A stretch of DNA of 64,000 nucleotides from Methanolinea sp. (GTDB lineage Archaea; Halobacteriota; Methanomicrobia; Methanomicrobiales; Methanospirillaceae), in NCBI GenBank assembly GCA_029907345.1, contig JARYMB010000004.1:1-64000 (forward strand), in the 5' to 3' direction. Shown piece by piece: positions 42,109-52,583 of the stretch. The translations under genes were made by a program, and so were the position numbers. Each line of letters begins with the position of its first letter. The first letter of the stretch is position 1. Below the pieces are notes generated by a model that was given only the letters and a program-made list of their open reading frames with translations, was not told where the DNA came from and did no database searches.

Positions 42109-43389
42109 ATGTCTGTTATGCCCAGCCTCATCCATGAATGCCTCTCCGGTCTGCCAGAACTGGTGGAGGATGTGGCAAGAAAGGAGGGGATCAGCCCGAG
42201 GGCTGCCGCCCGGTCCGTTGTAAGGGGAAGGCTGGTGATCCCTGCAAACCCCAACAGGAACCACCGCACCTGCGGTATCGGCGAAGGGTGCCGTGTCAAG
42301 GTCAACGTCAACGTGGGGACGTCGGGGCCCCTCTGCGACGTCGCGCTCGAGGAGGCAAAGGCACGTGCCGCCCTCGAGAACGGTGCGGACACCCTGATGG
42401 ACCTTTCCACGGGCGGGGATCTCCGGGCGATCCGCAGGATGCTCCTCTCGCTCGATGTCCCGGTCGGCACGGTCCCTGTCTACGAGGCTGTCCGCCGCGC
42501 GGGCAGTGCGGCCGACGTCGATGCCGACCTCCTCTTCTCTGTGATCAGGGAACACTGCCGGGACGGCGTCGATTTCCTCACCCTCCACTGCGGGGTCAAC
42601 CGGGACGTCCTTTCCAGCCTTCGGTCCGATCCCCGGATCATGCCCGTCGTGTCGAGGGGCGGCGCGTTCCACGTGGCCATGATGGTCCAGCGGGACGAGG
42701 AAAACCCGCTCTACGAAGAGTTTGACTACCTCCTCGAGATCCTCTCGGAGTACGGGGTCGTGGCAAGCCTCGGGGACGGTATGCGCCCCGGATGCCTCCA
42801 GGACGCCGAGAGGCATGCAAAGACAGTCGAGTACCTGACTCTCGGGAAGCTGGCCGGCCGGGCCCTCGAGGCCGGCGTCCAGAGGATGATCGAGGGCCCG
42901 GGCCACGTGCCCCTCCCGCAGGTCCCCTGCAACGTCCAGGCGATCAAGGAGCTCTCCAACGATGCACCTCTCTACCTGCTCGGGCCCATTGTCACCGACC
43001 TTGCCCCGGGGTACGACCACGTCGTTTCTGCAATCGGGGGAGCAGTCGCCGCGATGCACGGGGCAGACTTCCTCTGCATGGTCTCTCCCAGCGAACACCT
43101 CGCTTTGCCGAACGTTGATGACATCGTAGAAGGGACGAGGGTTGCCCGTATTGCAGCCCATATCGGGGACATCTCCCGCCACCGGGAGGGATACAAGGCT
43201 GCCCGGGAGCTCCAGATGGCAGAGGCACGCCAGAATCTTGACTGGAAATCCATGTTCTCCCTTGCCCTGTTTGGCGACCATGCCCGCAGGATCCACGAGC
43301 GTGACGGGGAGTCCGAGACATGCTCGATGTGCGGAGATCTCTGCGCCGTCAGACTCGTCCGGGAGATATTCAGGAGAAAAGGAGAGTAA
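42109..43389 (+). CDS. thiC: Phosphomethylpyrimidine synthase ThiC
   Basis: From ATG 42109 (MSVMPSLIHECLSGLP) the enzyme has 426 residues, as in other archaea; the track's 41704 start runs through the MBL gene. Core motifs include GADTLMDLSTGGDLRAIRR, DFLTLHCGVNRDVL, GMRPGCLQDAERHAKTVEYLTLG and MIEGPGHVPLPQVPCNVQAIKEL. The C-terminal cluster motif reads TCSMCGDLCAV (CX2CX3C, one shorter than the CX2CX4C of many bacteria). It converts AIR to HMP-P for thiamin by radical SAM chemistry. I see no TPP riboswitch; the upstream gap is only 27 bp. Confidence 0.95.
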   Translation: MSVMPSLIHECLSGLPELVEDVARKEGISPRAAARSVVRGRLVIPANPNRNHRTCGIGEGCRVKVNVNVGTSGPLCDVALEEAKARAALENGADTLMDLSTGGDLRAIRRMLLSLDVPVGTVPVYEAVRRAGSAADVDADLLFSVIREHCRDGVDFLTLHCGVNRDVLSSLRSDPRIMPVVSRGGAFHVAMMVQRDEENPLYEEFDYLLEILSEYGVVASLGDGMRPGCLQDAERHAKTVEYLTLGKLAGRALEAGVQRMIEGPGHVPLPQVPCNVQAIKELSNDAPLYLLGPIVTDLAPGYDHVVSAIGGAVAAMHGADFLCMVSPSEHLALPNVDDIVEGTRVARIAAHIGDISRHREGYKAARELQMAEARQNLDWKSMFSLALFGDHARRIHERDGESETCSMCGDLCAVRLVREIFRRKGE

Positions 43390-43583
43390 ACCGCGGAGCA
43401 CCCCGCCTCTCTTTCCTTCCCTGCCGCAGAAAGGATAGATTCATTTTTCACAATCCGGGTCATCAGGGGGAAAAATGCACCCGTGACGTTGAAATCCGGA
43501 TGGATGTAGTCCGGAAGGGAGATGTGGGTGTTTATGGCAGGATCTGCCATTCATGAAGACCCATGCCGGCAATAAGCCGGAGG

Positions 43584-43979
43584 TCATTCCTTCAGGAGAG
43601 AGAGGATACGGATAGCGAGGAGAGCAGCGTTCTCGCCGTTGTCCACGCCTACGCACGCAACCGGGACACCCTTGGGCATCTGGACAATGGAAAGAAGTGC
43701 ATCGAGCCCGCCCATCAGTTTCCCGCTCACGGGGACCCCGATGACAGGGCGCGTTGTCCGGGAGGCCACGACTCCCGGGAGCGCTGCCGAGAGTCCTGCG
43801 ACTGCAATGAAAACCTTGCATTGACATTCGCGGATGTACGTATCGAGGACTTCCGGTTCCCTGTGGGCCGAGATTACCCGGGCCTCCCAGGAAACACCGT
43901 GTTCGTTCAGGACATCCGCGACTTTCTGGACGACGGATGCATCCGAGGCTGATCCGCTGAGAATCGACACGTCAACCAT
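43584..43979 (-). CDS. purE: N5-CAIR mutase / AIR carboxylase PurE
   Basis: From ATG 43979 ([13 protein letters not shown]) the protein has 131 residues. Family motifs are [33 protein letters not shown] and [28 protein letters not shown]. It takes part in the carboxylation of aminoimidazole ribotide in purine synthesis. It is shorter than bacterial PurE (about 160), mostly at the C terminus. It is convergent with thiC and divergent from the class V aminotransferase. Confidence 0.92.
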   Translation of the reverse strand: MVDVSILSGSASDASVVQKVADVLNEHGVSWEARVISAHREPEVLDTYIRECQCKVFIAVAGLSAALPGVVASRTTRPVIGVPVSGKLMGGLDALLSIVQMPKGVPVACVGVDNGENAALLAIRILSLLKE

Positions 43980-43993
43980 GGCATTCGCCATCC

Positions 43994-44005
43994 ACACTTA
44001 TATGC
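43994..44005 (+). promoter_or_regulatory. TATA box for the class V aminotransferase
   Basis: cacttatatgcc lies 33-44 bp upstream of the ATG at 44038. Transcription would start near 44027, downstream of the out-of-frame ATG at 44024, which supports the chosen start. Confidence 0.55.
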
Positions 44006-44037
44006 CGCGGTTGTGAAAATACTATGGGCTGGTTTTT

Positions 44038-45626
<1,589 letters not shown>

Positions 45627-45687
45627 CATGCCACGTACGGGATATGGTTATCATTCTGCAGAGTGGAGATAGTTAGGGGAGGAGAGA

Positions 45688-46095
45688 ATGGGAATCCGCC
45701 TGGGTTTTGTGGTCTCGGAGTTCAACCGGGATATCACCTACATGATGGAAGTGGAGGCACGCGAACACGCTGCTTTTCTCGGAGCTGAAGTGACAGAGTG
45801 CCGGTACGTTCCCGGGGCGTATGACATGCCCCTTGCAGTCAAGAGGATGCTCAAAGAGGGGAAGGTGGATGCCGTGGTCACCATCGGGTGCGTGATCGAG
45901 GGTGCAACGCAACACGACGAGATCGTTGTCCAGCACGCGGCACGAAAGATCATCGACCTTTCCCTCGAGTTCGAAAAGCCCGTGACCCTCGGGATATCCG
46001 GTCCCGGAATGACGCGGCTCGAGGCGACCGAGCGCATCGATTATGCCAGGAGAGCAGTCGAATCTGCAGTCAAGATGGTCCAGAGATTGCAATGA
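45688..46095 (+). CDS. ribH: 6,7-dimethyl-8-ribityllumazine synthase
   Basis: This 135-residue enzyme has LGFVVSEFNRDITYMMEVEAREHA near 4, ECRYVPGAYDMPLAVKRML near 37 and DAVVTIGCVIEGATQHDEIVVQHAARKI near 60. The His of TQHDE is the catalytic His. It condenses 5-amino-6-ribitylaminouracil with dihydroxybutanone phosphate, making RibC's substrate. The short length is typical of archaea. A strong GGGGAGGAGAG lies just upstream, and the stop overlaps the next gene (ATGA). Confidence 0.95.
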   Translation: MGIRLGFVVSEFNRDITYMMEVEAREHAAFLGAEVTECRYVPGAYDMPLAVKRMLKEGKVDAVVTIGCVIEGATQHDEIVVQHAARKIIDLSLEFEKPVTLGISGPGMTRLEATERIDYARRAVESAVKMVQRLQ

Positions 46096-47225
46096 GGGAG
46101 CTCTCCCGCAAGCTTGCAGGTATTCCTGCCTCGGCCACGCTCGAGATCTCGAATCTTGCCCGGCAGATGGAGAAGCGGGGTATCCCGGTCATCTCGCTCT
46201 CCATCGGTGAGCCTGACTTTGATACCCCGCAGCACATAAAGGACGCCTGCATCAGGGCCCTTGAGGCGGGTGAAACCCACTATGCCCCGAGCAACGGAAT
46301 CCCGGAACTCCTCGACGCGATATCGTCCAAGATTTCCCGTGAGAACGGTTTTTCCTGCACTCCCGAACAGGTCATCGTCACCTGTGGCGCAAAGGATGCC
46401 ATCTACGACGCGATGGAGGCCGTGCTCAACCCCGGCGAGGAAGTGATCATCCTTGACCCTGCCTGGGTCTCGTACGAACCCTGCGTCATGATTGCCGGGG
46501 GAAGGCCTGTCCATCACCCCCTCAATACGCGGACGTTCCAGATTGATGACAGCATCCTCGAGAGGGTGACACCCCGGACCAAAATGGTGGTCATCAACTC
46601 GCCGTCCAATCCCTCGGGAGCGGTCCTCAACATGGAGTCCCTGCGGACCATTGCAGACATGTGCACGGATTTCGACATCATCGCTCTCTCGGACGAGATC
46701 TACGAGAAGCTGATCTACGGCAGGAAGCACGTCTCCCTCGCCTCGCTGGGCGACATGGCCGAGAGGACAATCACCATCAATGGTTTTTCCAAGGCGTATG
46801 CAATGACCGGGTGGAGACTCGGATACGCCGTTGCTCCCCTGCCGATCATCCGCCAGATGTCCAAGGTCCAGCAGCACTCCGTCAGCCACCCGACGACCTT
46901 TGCCATGTACGGGGGTATTGCTGCCCTCTCCTGCGACCAGTCCTGCGTCGAGGTCATGAGAACCGAGTTTCAGAGGAGGAGGGACTTCCTGGTCCAGGAG
47001 CTCCTCCTGATGGGGTACACGGTGGCTCCCGCCGACGGTGCGTTCTACGCCTACCTGAAAGTCGAGGGTGATGACATGGAAGTGGCACGGCGGTGGCTGG
47101 AAGACTGCCACGTTGCCGTGACTCCCGGGTCGGCATTCCATACCCCGGGATGGGAACGCATCTCCTATGCAACCTCGATGGAGAACCTCAAAGAAGCAGT
47201 CCGCCGGATACGCCGGGCGACCTGA
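46092..47225 (+). CDS. Class I/II aminotransferase (aspartate type)
   Basis: From ATG 46092, overlapping the ribH stop, the protein has 377 residues. The track's earlier start lies within ribH. Motifs are ISLSIGEPDFDTPQHIKDAC, INSPSNPSGAVL and NGFSKAYAMTGWRLGYAVAP with the PLP Lys. It is a homologue of the gene at 24641; the paired substrate is likely an aspartate or aromatic amino acid but is not fixed by sequence. Its place after the riboflavin genes is probably operon convenience. Confidence 0.9.
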   Translation: MRELSRKLAGIPASATLEISNLARQMEKRGIPVISLSIGEPDFDTPQHIKDACIRALEAGETHYAPSNGIPELLDAISSKISRENGFSCTPEQVIVTCGAKDAIYDAMEAVLNPGEEVIILDPAWVSYEPCVMIAGGRPVHHPLNTRTFQIDDSILERVTPRTKMVVINSPSNPSGAVLNMESLRTIADMCTDFDIIALSDEIYEKLIYGRKHVSLASLGDMAERTITINGFSKAYAMTGWRLGYAVAPLPIIRQMSKVQQHSVSHPTTFAMYGGIAALSCDQSCVEVMRTEFQRRRDFLVQELLLMGYTVAPADGAFYAYLKVEGDDMEVARRWLEDCHVAVTPGSAFHTPGWERISYATSMENLKEAVRRIRRAT

Positions 47226-47430
47226 TCAGCCTTATAAAAGGTTTAAAGGATCGTTTATCATACTCTCTCTTTTTTCCGGTGAAGGTGACCCACCCGCATC
47301 GATTCCGAAAAACCGCCGCCCCGGGTTCCTGCCAGGGGTAACAAGTTCTTTTTTCATTCCTGGTGCGCCTGCGATTTTTGGGGAAGAAGGATACGGTGCC
47401 TTTATCGACGGACCGTGCGCAAGTACCCCC

Positions 47431-47811
47431 ATGTTTCTGCGGCATGTTGCCGGGTGCAGGAGAGAGCGTGCGGGGGACGGATCGCTCCTCTGCGAAATCG
47501 TCCATCCGCACCGGGAAAGGGATACGATCCCGTTCCGGCCAAGCATCGCCCATGCCATCGTCCCTCCGGGAGAATCGACTCTCCCCCACAGGCTCCGGCA
47601 GTCGACAGAGGTTTATTGCATCGTCGCCGGTAAGGGCAGGATGCATATCGATGGCGAGAGCAGTGAAGTCGGAGAGGGCTGCGCGGTCCTGATCCCGCGG
47701 GGGGCTGTCCAGTGGGTGGAGAATACGGGAAATGTCCCCCTCGCGTTCTACGCAATCGTCGATCCGGCCTGGAGAAGGGAAGACGAGGAGGTCTTTTCCC
47801 CGGAATCCTGA
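47431..47811 (+). CDS. Cupin-domain protein
   Basis: This 126-residue protein from ATG 47431 is one cupin barrel. It has HAIVPPGESTLPHRLRQSTEVYCIVAGKGRMHIDGES near 42-78 and VLIPRGAVQWVENTGNVPLAFYAIVDPAW near 88-116. The two metal-binding motifs are recognisable (PHRLRQSTEVY with His and Glu; the second with Gln at the usual His). A TATA-like tgcctttatcg (about 47393-47403) fits this start better than the track's 47167. Substrate unknown; relatives are annotated as mannose-6-phosphate isomerase-like. Confidence 0.75.
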   Translation: MFLRHVAGCRRERAGDGSLLCEIVHPHRERDTIPFRPSIAHAIVPPGESTLPHRLRQSTEVYCIVAGKGRMHIDGESSEVGEGCAVLIPRGAVQWVENTGNVPLAFYAIVDPAWRREDEEVFSPES

Positions 47812-47858
47812 TGGGATTTGGGCATGGATGAAGGATCACGAAAACGGGGTATTGGGAA

Positions 47859-48287
47859 ATGCGCACGAGAGTCCTCTTTGTCTGTTCGCGCAACGCGGGA
47901 CGCTCCCAGATGGCAGAGGGGATAGCCAGAACACTTCTCCCCCACTGCGAGATCTTCAGCGCAGGCGAACGACCTTCTGTTATCAGCCCGGTTGCAATCA
48001 GCGTCATGGCGGAACGGGGTATCGATATCTCTTCCCAGTACTCGAAAGGGACAGGGGATCTTCCGCCCGGAGATTTCGACGTGCTCGTCATCCTGGGCCT
48101 CTGGGAGAACCCCGATCGCCTGCCCCGGGCGCGCAGGGTGATCCGGGAGATCCTGCCCGATCCCCGCGACCTTTCAGGCAGCACGGGAGGGGTAAAAGAG
48201 GGTTTCAGGATGTTGCGGGACCTCCTCTGGGAGAAGATCAGGGCGTGGGAGGAGGAGGGGGTCTTCCGCGTGGAGGGGAAAGGTTAG
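47859..48287 (+). CDS. LMW protein-tyrosine phosphatase / ArsC-like protein
   Basis: This 142-residue protein has the phosphate-binding loop FVCSRNAGRSQMAEGIAR near 7-24 (Cys-x5-Arg-Ser). ISVMAERGIDISSQYSKG near 47 and a DPRDLSG stretch near 100 follow. The fold is shared by low-molecular-weight phosphatases and thioredoxin-linked arsenate reductases, and CSxNxxRSQMAE is closest to the ArsC-like branch. The catalytic Asp of tyrosine phosphatases would be in PDPRD. No other arsenic genes lie nearby. Confidence 0.82.
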   Translation: MRTRVLFVCSRNAGRSQMAEGIARTLLPHCEIFSAGERPSVISPVAISVMAERGIDISSQYSKGTGDLPPGDFDVLVILGLWENPDRLPRARRVIREILPDPRDLSGSTGGVKEGFRMLRDLLWEKIRAWEEEGVFRVEGKG

Positions 48288-48314
48288 TTCAGTTGCCGAC
48301 CCTTTCTGTCCTGT

Positions 48315-48635
48315 ATGGAACAGAATCCGATGGAGCTTTTTCTCCGGGAAGCGCCGGAGGTTGCACATGCATTCGACAACCTGGTCGAAGCCATCCGAAA
48401 GGGTGACTGGACGGACGCAAAGACCAAGCAGCTCCTCAATATCGCCATCCAGACCGCTCAAAGGAATCCCCGCGGGGTCTTTTTCCACGCCGGCATGGCC
48501 CGGGACGCGGGCGCACGCCGCGAGGAAGTCGTCGGCGCGGTGGTGATGAACCTCCATCTCTCCGGACTCGGCCCCGTCCTTGACTGCCTGCCTGCAGCGG
48601 TGCAGGGGTATGAACGGGAGAGTGGCGGGATTTGA
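48315..48635 (+). CDS. Carboxymuconolactone decarboxylase (CMD) family protein
   Basis: This 106-residue protein is an all-helical CMD domain: LDAKTKQLL-like LLNIAIQTAQRNPRGVFFHAGMARDAGARREEVVGAVVMNL. The peroxidatic CxxC of AhpD is absent, so it is not a peroxidase of that type. CMD proteins often form hexamers; most have no known substrate. The acetolactate decarboxylase gene follows after 55 bp on the same strand. Confidence 0.82.
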   Translation: MEQNPMELFLREAPEVAHAFDNLVEAIRKGDWTDAKTKQLLNIAIQTAQRNPRGVFFHAGMARDAGARREEVVGAVVMNLHLSGLGPVLDCLPAAVQGYERESGGI

Positions 48636-48690
48636 CAGGAATGAATGCGACCGGCCGGAAAAGGAGTTGGCGGAAACAGGAGGGAGAAAA

Positions 48691-49503
48691 GTGAGTGACA
48701 GGTGGGATCACACCCTCGTTATCCTCTGCGTGTTCTGTGTCGCTGTCGCCGGTATAGCGGGGATATGGCTTGCATTTCCGGCTGGTGAAAGGGCAGACCG
48801 GGACGTTCTCTTCCAGGTCTCCACCATCGGGGCGCTCATGGAGGGGAACTACAGGGGGCTTTTTCCGTTCGGGGAGATCAGGAAACGCGGGGACTTGGGA
48901 ATCGGGACCTTCGATAGCCTTGACGGGGAAATGATCGCCGTCAATGGGGAGTATTTCCAGGTCACCGCTGACGGGTCCGTCCTGCCCGTTTCGGACAGGG
49001 CATTGACGCCATTTGCAACGGTCACTTTCTTTGAACCTGACATCTCGTTCTTCCTTGCCCGGGCGGACAATTTTTCTGATTTTTCCCGCCGGGTGGAGAG
49101 ATCCCTGCCATCAAAAGACCAGATCTATGCGATCAGGATCCCGGGGAAATTCCCGTATGTACGCGCCCGGAGCGTGCCACGGCAGGAGGAACCCTATCCG
49201 CGGCTCGTGGATGCGGTCAGGAACCAGTCGGTATTTGTATTTGAAGGAACCCGCGGGACGATAGCGGGGTTCTGGTTCCCTGCAGCATTCGATGGATTGA
49301 ACGTACCCGGCTTTCACCTGCACTATATCACCGATGACAGGAAGGCGGGAGGGCATGTCCTTGACTTCTCCCTCGAAAATGCAACCGTAGAAATCGACGT
49401 CACGCCACGCTTCCTCGTGGCACTCACCCCGGTTGGGGGGAATGCCGCCGGCCTCCCTGGTCCGAACAGCACGGAACTGGCAAGCGTGGAACAGGGTGGC
49501 TGA
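48691..49503 (+). CDS. Membrane-anchored alpha-acetolactate decarboxylase
   Basis: From GTG 48691, preceded by AGGAGGGAG, the protein has 270 residues. An N-terminal membrane helix or signal (about 8-30, TLVILCVFCVAVAGIAGIWLAF) leads into an AlsD/BudA domain. The zinc motif GFHLHYITDDRKAGGHVLDF near 207-226 is intact, and VFVFEGTRGTIAGFWFP fits the family. The enzyme converts acetolactate to acetoin. The anchor suggests it works outside the membrane, which is odd for a methanogen; the track start (48580) is inside the CMD gene. Confidence 0.85.
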   Translation: MSDRWDHTLVILCVFCVAVAGIAGIWLAFPAGERADRDVLFQVSTIGALMEGNYRGLFPFGEIRKRGDLGIGTFDSLDGEMIAVNGEYFQVTADGSVLPVSDRALTPFATVTFFEPDISFFLARADNFSDFSRRVERSLPSKDQIYAIRIPGKFPYVRARSVPRQEEPYPRLVDAVRNQSVFVFEGTRGTIAGFWFPAAFDGLNVPGFHLHYITDDRKAGGHVLDFSLENATVEIDVTPRFLVALTPVGGNAAGLPGPNSTELASVEQGG

Positions 49504-49513
49504 TATTTCCCTG

Positions 49514-49526
49514 TTTTTCCTTTTTT
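49514..49526 (+). terminator. Double poly-T terminator after acetolactate decarboxylase
   Basis: The sequence tttttcctttttt begins 11 bp beyond the stop codon. It separates this gene from the corA gene, whose start lies about 170 bp on. Confidence 0.55.
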
Positions 49527-49696
49527 ATCCGTATTCCACGCGATGATCGAAAGATATTTTGTGCTTTGGAAGAAACGACCCAAAGGAGACATATCCGGGC
49601 AGTGGCACCGGCAGGAAGGCAGAAGGGGTTTTATCAACCCGGAAAACGGGATGGCAGGGATAATCTCCTGCGGCCCGGACATGGTGGTGCGGAGTC

Positions 49697-50629
49697 ATGC
49701 GGACGATATACCGTGGCACTCGGGATGGACTGGAACAGATTGAGACGTACGAGGGTGGTGCATGGATCAACCTGGTCAATCCCACGCCCGGTGAAATCGA
49801 GGAAGTCGTCTCCTGGTTCCAGTTTCCGTCCGATTTCCTGACAGACCCTCTCGATGTCGACGAGAGGGCCCGCGTCGAGCGGGAAGAGGGGAGCACCCTC
49901 ATCGTCCTGCGTATACCCCACCGGGAATCTCCCGGCGCAGATATCCCCTACACAACAATTCCCCTTGGGATCATTCTCACCCAGAACGTGACCATCACCG
50001 TCTGCCTGACAGCTGCCGATCTGATTGACGAATTTTTATCCGGAAAGGTGAAACATTTCTCGCCCGATAAGCAGAGCCGGTTCATCCTGCTCCTTTTTTA
50101 CCGCAATACCCTCCTCTACATGCGTTACCTGAGGGACATCAACCGGATGACGACGCAGGTCGAGCGATCGCTCTACCGTGCCCTCAAGAACGAGCAGCTG
50201 ATTCACCTGCTGAACCTGGAAAAGAGCCTCGTCTTTTTCGTCACATCGCTCCGCTCCAATGCCCTCATGATGGAAAAGTTTCATGCCACAGGGTGCGTCC
50301 GGATGAGCGAGGAAGACCGCGATCTCTTCGAGGACATGATCATCGAGAACAAGCAGGCCCTCGAGATGGCAAACATTTACAGCAACATCCTTTCCGATAT
50401 GATGGATGCGTTTGCATCGGTCATCTCGAATAACCTCAACGTTATCATGAAGCTCTTAACGACTATCACCATCATCCTCATGATACCGACCCTCGTCGCA
50501 AGCGTCTACGGCATGAATGTCGATTTGCCATTCCAGGACACACCTTATGCATTCGCCTTTACGATGGTTCTCTCGTTTGCCCTCTCGGCGATCGGGATAC
50601 TCATCTTCTGGAGGAAGGAACTCCTGTAA
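49697..50629 (+). CDS. CorA family magnesium/divalent cation transporter
   Basis: This 310-residue protein has a large cytoplasmic N-terminal domain (about 1-240) and two C-terminal membrane helices. The first helix ends in the signature VASVYGMNVDLPFQ near 270 (YGMN), and the second (about 282-303) is followed by a basic end FWRKELL. The conserved stem sequence LSDMMDAFASVISNNLNVIMKLLTTITIILM precedes the pore. It should be a homopentameric Mg2+ channel gated by Mg2+ binding. Confidence 0.93.
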   Translation: MRTIYRGTRDGLEQIETYEGGAWINLVNPTPGEIEEVVSWFQFPSDFLTDPLDVDERARVEREEGSTLIVLRIPHRESPGADIPYTTIPLGIILTQNVTITVCLTAADLIDEFLSGKVKHFSPDKQSRFILLLFYRNTLLYMRYLRDINRMTTQVERSLYRALKNEQLIHLLNLEKSLVFFVTSLRSNALMMEKFHATGCVRMSEEDRDLFEDMIIENKQALEMANIYSNILSDMMDAFASVISNNLNVIMKLLTTITIILMIPTLVASVYGMNVDLPFQDTPYAFAFTMVLSFALSAIGILIFWRKELL

Positions 50630-50737
50630 TTTCCCCGTTCCAAAAGCCCGCCAGCCACTTACGGTGAACCAGTCCTCATCACCTGTGTATATCCCGCGCG
50701 AGAAAGTGCATATACAGGGGAGGAGAGATTTATTACC

Positions 50738-51427
50738 ATGAAACACGTCGCTGACCTCCTCTTTGCGCCTGCACGCTTTTTTTCAGCCATGGAAGGTAAA
50801 AAACCGGGTCTGGGAATCCCTGTCCTGATAGCAGTGATCGGAGCGGCTATCTCCGCTCTGGCGGCCTATGCAATGTCAGACCTGTATGCCGGGATGTTTG
50901 CCGCAGCTGGCACAGGGATGGACATGGGAATGTTCATGGGGCTGGTGGGGGCAGCCGGTGCGTTCATAGGTTTCATCGTGATCTGGTGGGTTGTCCTGGC
51001 CGGGGCATTTTACGTGGTGTCCATACCTTTCAGGGGAAAGGGGTCATTTTCAAGGACCCTGGCTGCCACGGGGTACGGGCTTGTGCCGACAGTCATCGGT
51101 AGTGCCCTGTCGGCAGTCTCGCTCCTCTCGTACCTGCCCAGGATTACGGTACCTGTCATCAGGAATATCCAGGACCCGGCCATCATCCAGGCTGCAATCA
51201 CGAAACTGATGCAGGACCCTGCCATGCAGGAATATACACTGGTTTCCACTGCATTCACCATCGTCTTCCTCGTCTGGAGTGCAAATATCTGGATTTTCGG
51301 CATGAAGTACGCCCGGGAACTGAATACCAGGAATGCATGCATCACCGTCCTTGTCCCGGTCGGGATCATTATCCTTTACCACCTCGTTACAATTCTTGCA
51401 AAAGGATTTTTCATGGGGGGTTCCTGA
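50738..51427 (+). CDS. Yip1-family membrane protein
   Basis: This 229-residue protein starts LLFAPARFFSAMEGKKPGLGIPVLIAVIG, the usual opening of archaeal and bacterial Yip1-domain proteins. Five or so membrane segments follow, at about 28-48, 65-88, 110-130, 165-185 and 205-225. WSANIWIFGMKYARELNTRNA near 177 is typical. It precedes the exported protein by 4 bp and the ABC genes beyond it, so it may be part of the same export unit. Confidence 0.8.
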   Translation: MKHVADLLFAPARFFSAMEGKKPGLGIPVLIAVIGAAISALAAYAMSDLYAGMFAAAGTGMDMGMFMGLVGAAGAFIGFIVIWWVVLAGAFYVVSIPFRGKGSFSRTLAATGYGLVPTVIGSALSAVSLLSYLPRITVPVIRNIQDPAIIQAAITKLMQDPAMQEYTLVSTAFTIVFLVWSANIWIFGMKYARELNTRNACITVLVPVGIIILYHLVTILAKGFFMGGS

Positions 51428-51431
51428 GAGC

Positions 51432-52583
51432 ATGACCGGTTACCGGGCCATTCCCTTCCTGCTTGCGCTGTTGTTACTCATCCTCCCCGCAGCCGCAGCC
51501 GAACAGAGCCAGATCGCAGCCGCGCAGGTGATGGTGACGAACGTCACCCTCAACCCCCAGGTTTTCATGGTCGGCGATTCCGGGACAATCACGGTTGAAA
51601 TCATCAACAACGGGGCACAGAGCGTGGCGATACGGAGGGCAACGCTCTACGATGAGAAGATACGGGTCGATTCGAGGGCGTACGAGACAACGATGTACCT
51701 GGGCGCGGGAAACCGGATGACATTCACGTTCACCGTCAGCGCACCGGTCCCTGAGGGGATTTACTACCCGGTATTCTCGCTTGATTTCCGCGATGCGGGT
51801 TACCTCCGGTACCCCGTGAAACTCCGCGTCCAGGACCAGCCCCTCACCGTTGCAGTCCTCTCAAGGCCTGATGTCTTCACAGGCGGGAAGAAAGAGAAGG
51901 TGGAGGTACTCGTGGGAAATCCAAGGGATAACGCTGTTTCGGGAGTTACGGTCTATCCTGTCGGGGAAGGGATCGATGCAACACCCACCCGGCACTTCAT
52001 CGGCCTCCTTGCCCCGGACAAGTCACAGAATGTCGCCTTCCAGATCACTCCCGGCAAGTCGGCGGTTCTTGAGTTCCATGTGGACTATTACAACGGGATC
52101 AATCCCCATACGGAGATAATCAGGGTCCCGATAGACGTGGGAAAGAGCAAGATCCAGGCAGAACCCATCCTCTCCAACCTCCGTGTCGAGTGGTCGGGGA
52201 CCTACTATACCCTGACGGGAGATGTCACCAACGCCGGACTTGAACCTGCAAACGCCGTCGTCATCACGATGGGGGAAGGTGCTGTGCCCCAGGATCCCTA
52301 CAGGCAGTATGCCATCGGGACACTGCAACCGGATGACTTTTCGGGGTTCGAGGTCACGTTCTCTGTCGATGGAGACAGGACATCGGTGCCCGTCGTCATC
52401 ACCCACAAGGACGCCGACGGAAACCTCTACACAACAACCTACCCTGTCGACATTCCTGCAAAAGGAACCCGGAAACCTGCAGCAGGCACGGAGGAGTCAC
52501 CCCTGCCGGTGATCGCAGGAGTGATTGTGGCCTGTGCCGCAGTCATCGGGGGAATAGTGTGGTATTCCTGGAGAAAGAGATGA
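51432..52583 (+). CDS. Exported COG1361-like (CARDB-type) protein with C-terminal membrane anchor
   Basis: From ATG 51432 the protein has 383 residues: a signal peptide (RAIPFLLALLLLILPAAAA), then beta-sandwich repeats and a C-terminal helix (about 355-378, PVIAGVIVACAAVIGGIVWY) ending in WRKR. VTNVTLNPQVFMVGDSGTITVEIINNG is typical of S-layer-associated COG1361 domains. It lies 4 bp after the Yip1 gene and overlaps the ABC ATPase gene by 4 bp. I infer an envelope-side partner of the MacB-like exporter. Confidence 0.8.
   Translation: MTGYRAIPFLLALLLLILPAAAAEQSQIAAAQVMVTNVTLNPQVFMVGDSGTITVEIINNGAQSVAIRRATLYDEKIRVDSRAYETTMYLGAGNRMTFTFTVSAPVPEGIYYPVFSLDFRDAGYLRYPVKLRVQDQPLTVAVLSRPDVFTGGKKEKVEVLVGNPRDNAVSGVTVYPVGEGIDATPTRHFIGLLAPDKSQNVAFQITPGKSAVLEFHVDYYNGINPHTEIIRVPIDVGKSKIQAEPILSNLRVEWSGTYYTLTGDVTNAGLEPANAVVITMGEGAVPQDPYRQYAIGTLQPDDFSGFEVTFSVDGDRTSVPVVITHKDADGNLYTTTYPVDIPAKGTRKPAAGTEESPLPVIAGVIVACAAVIGGIVWYSWRKR

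Noticed and set aside
42082-43401. N-terminal 440 codons of the 640-codon minus ORF
   Set aside because: This part is antisense to thiC. Only the last 200 codons match a family (MBL).
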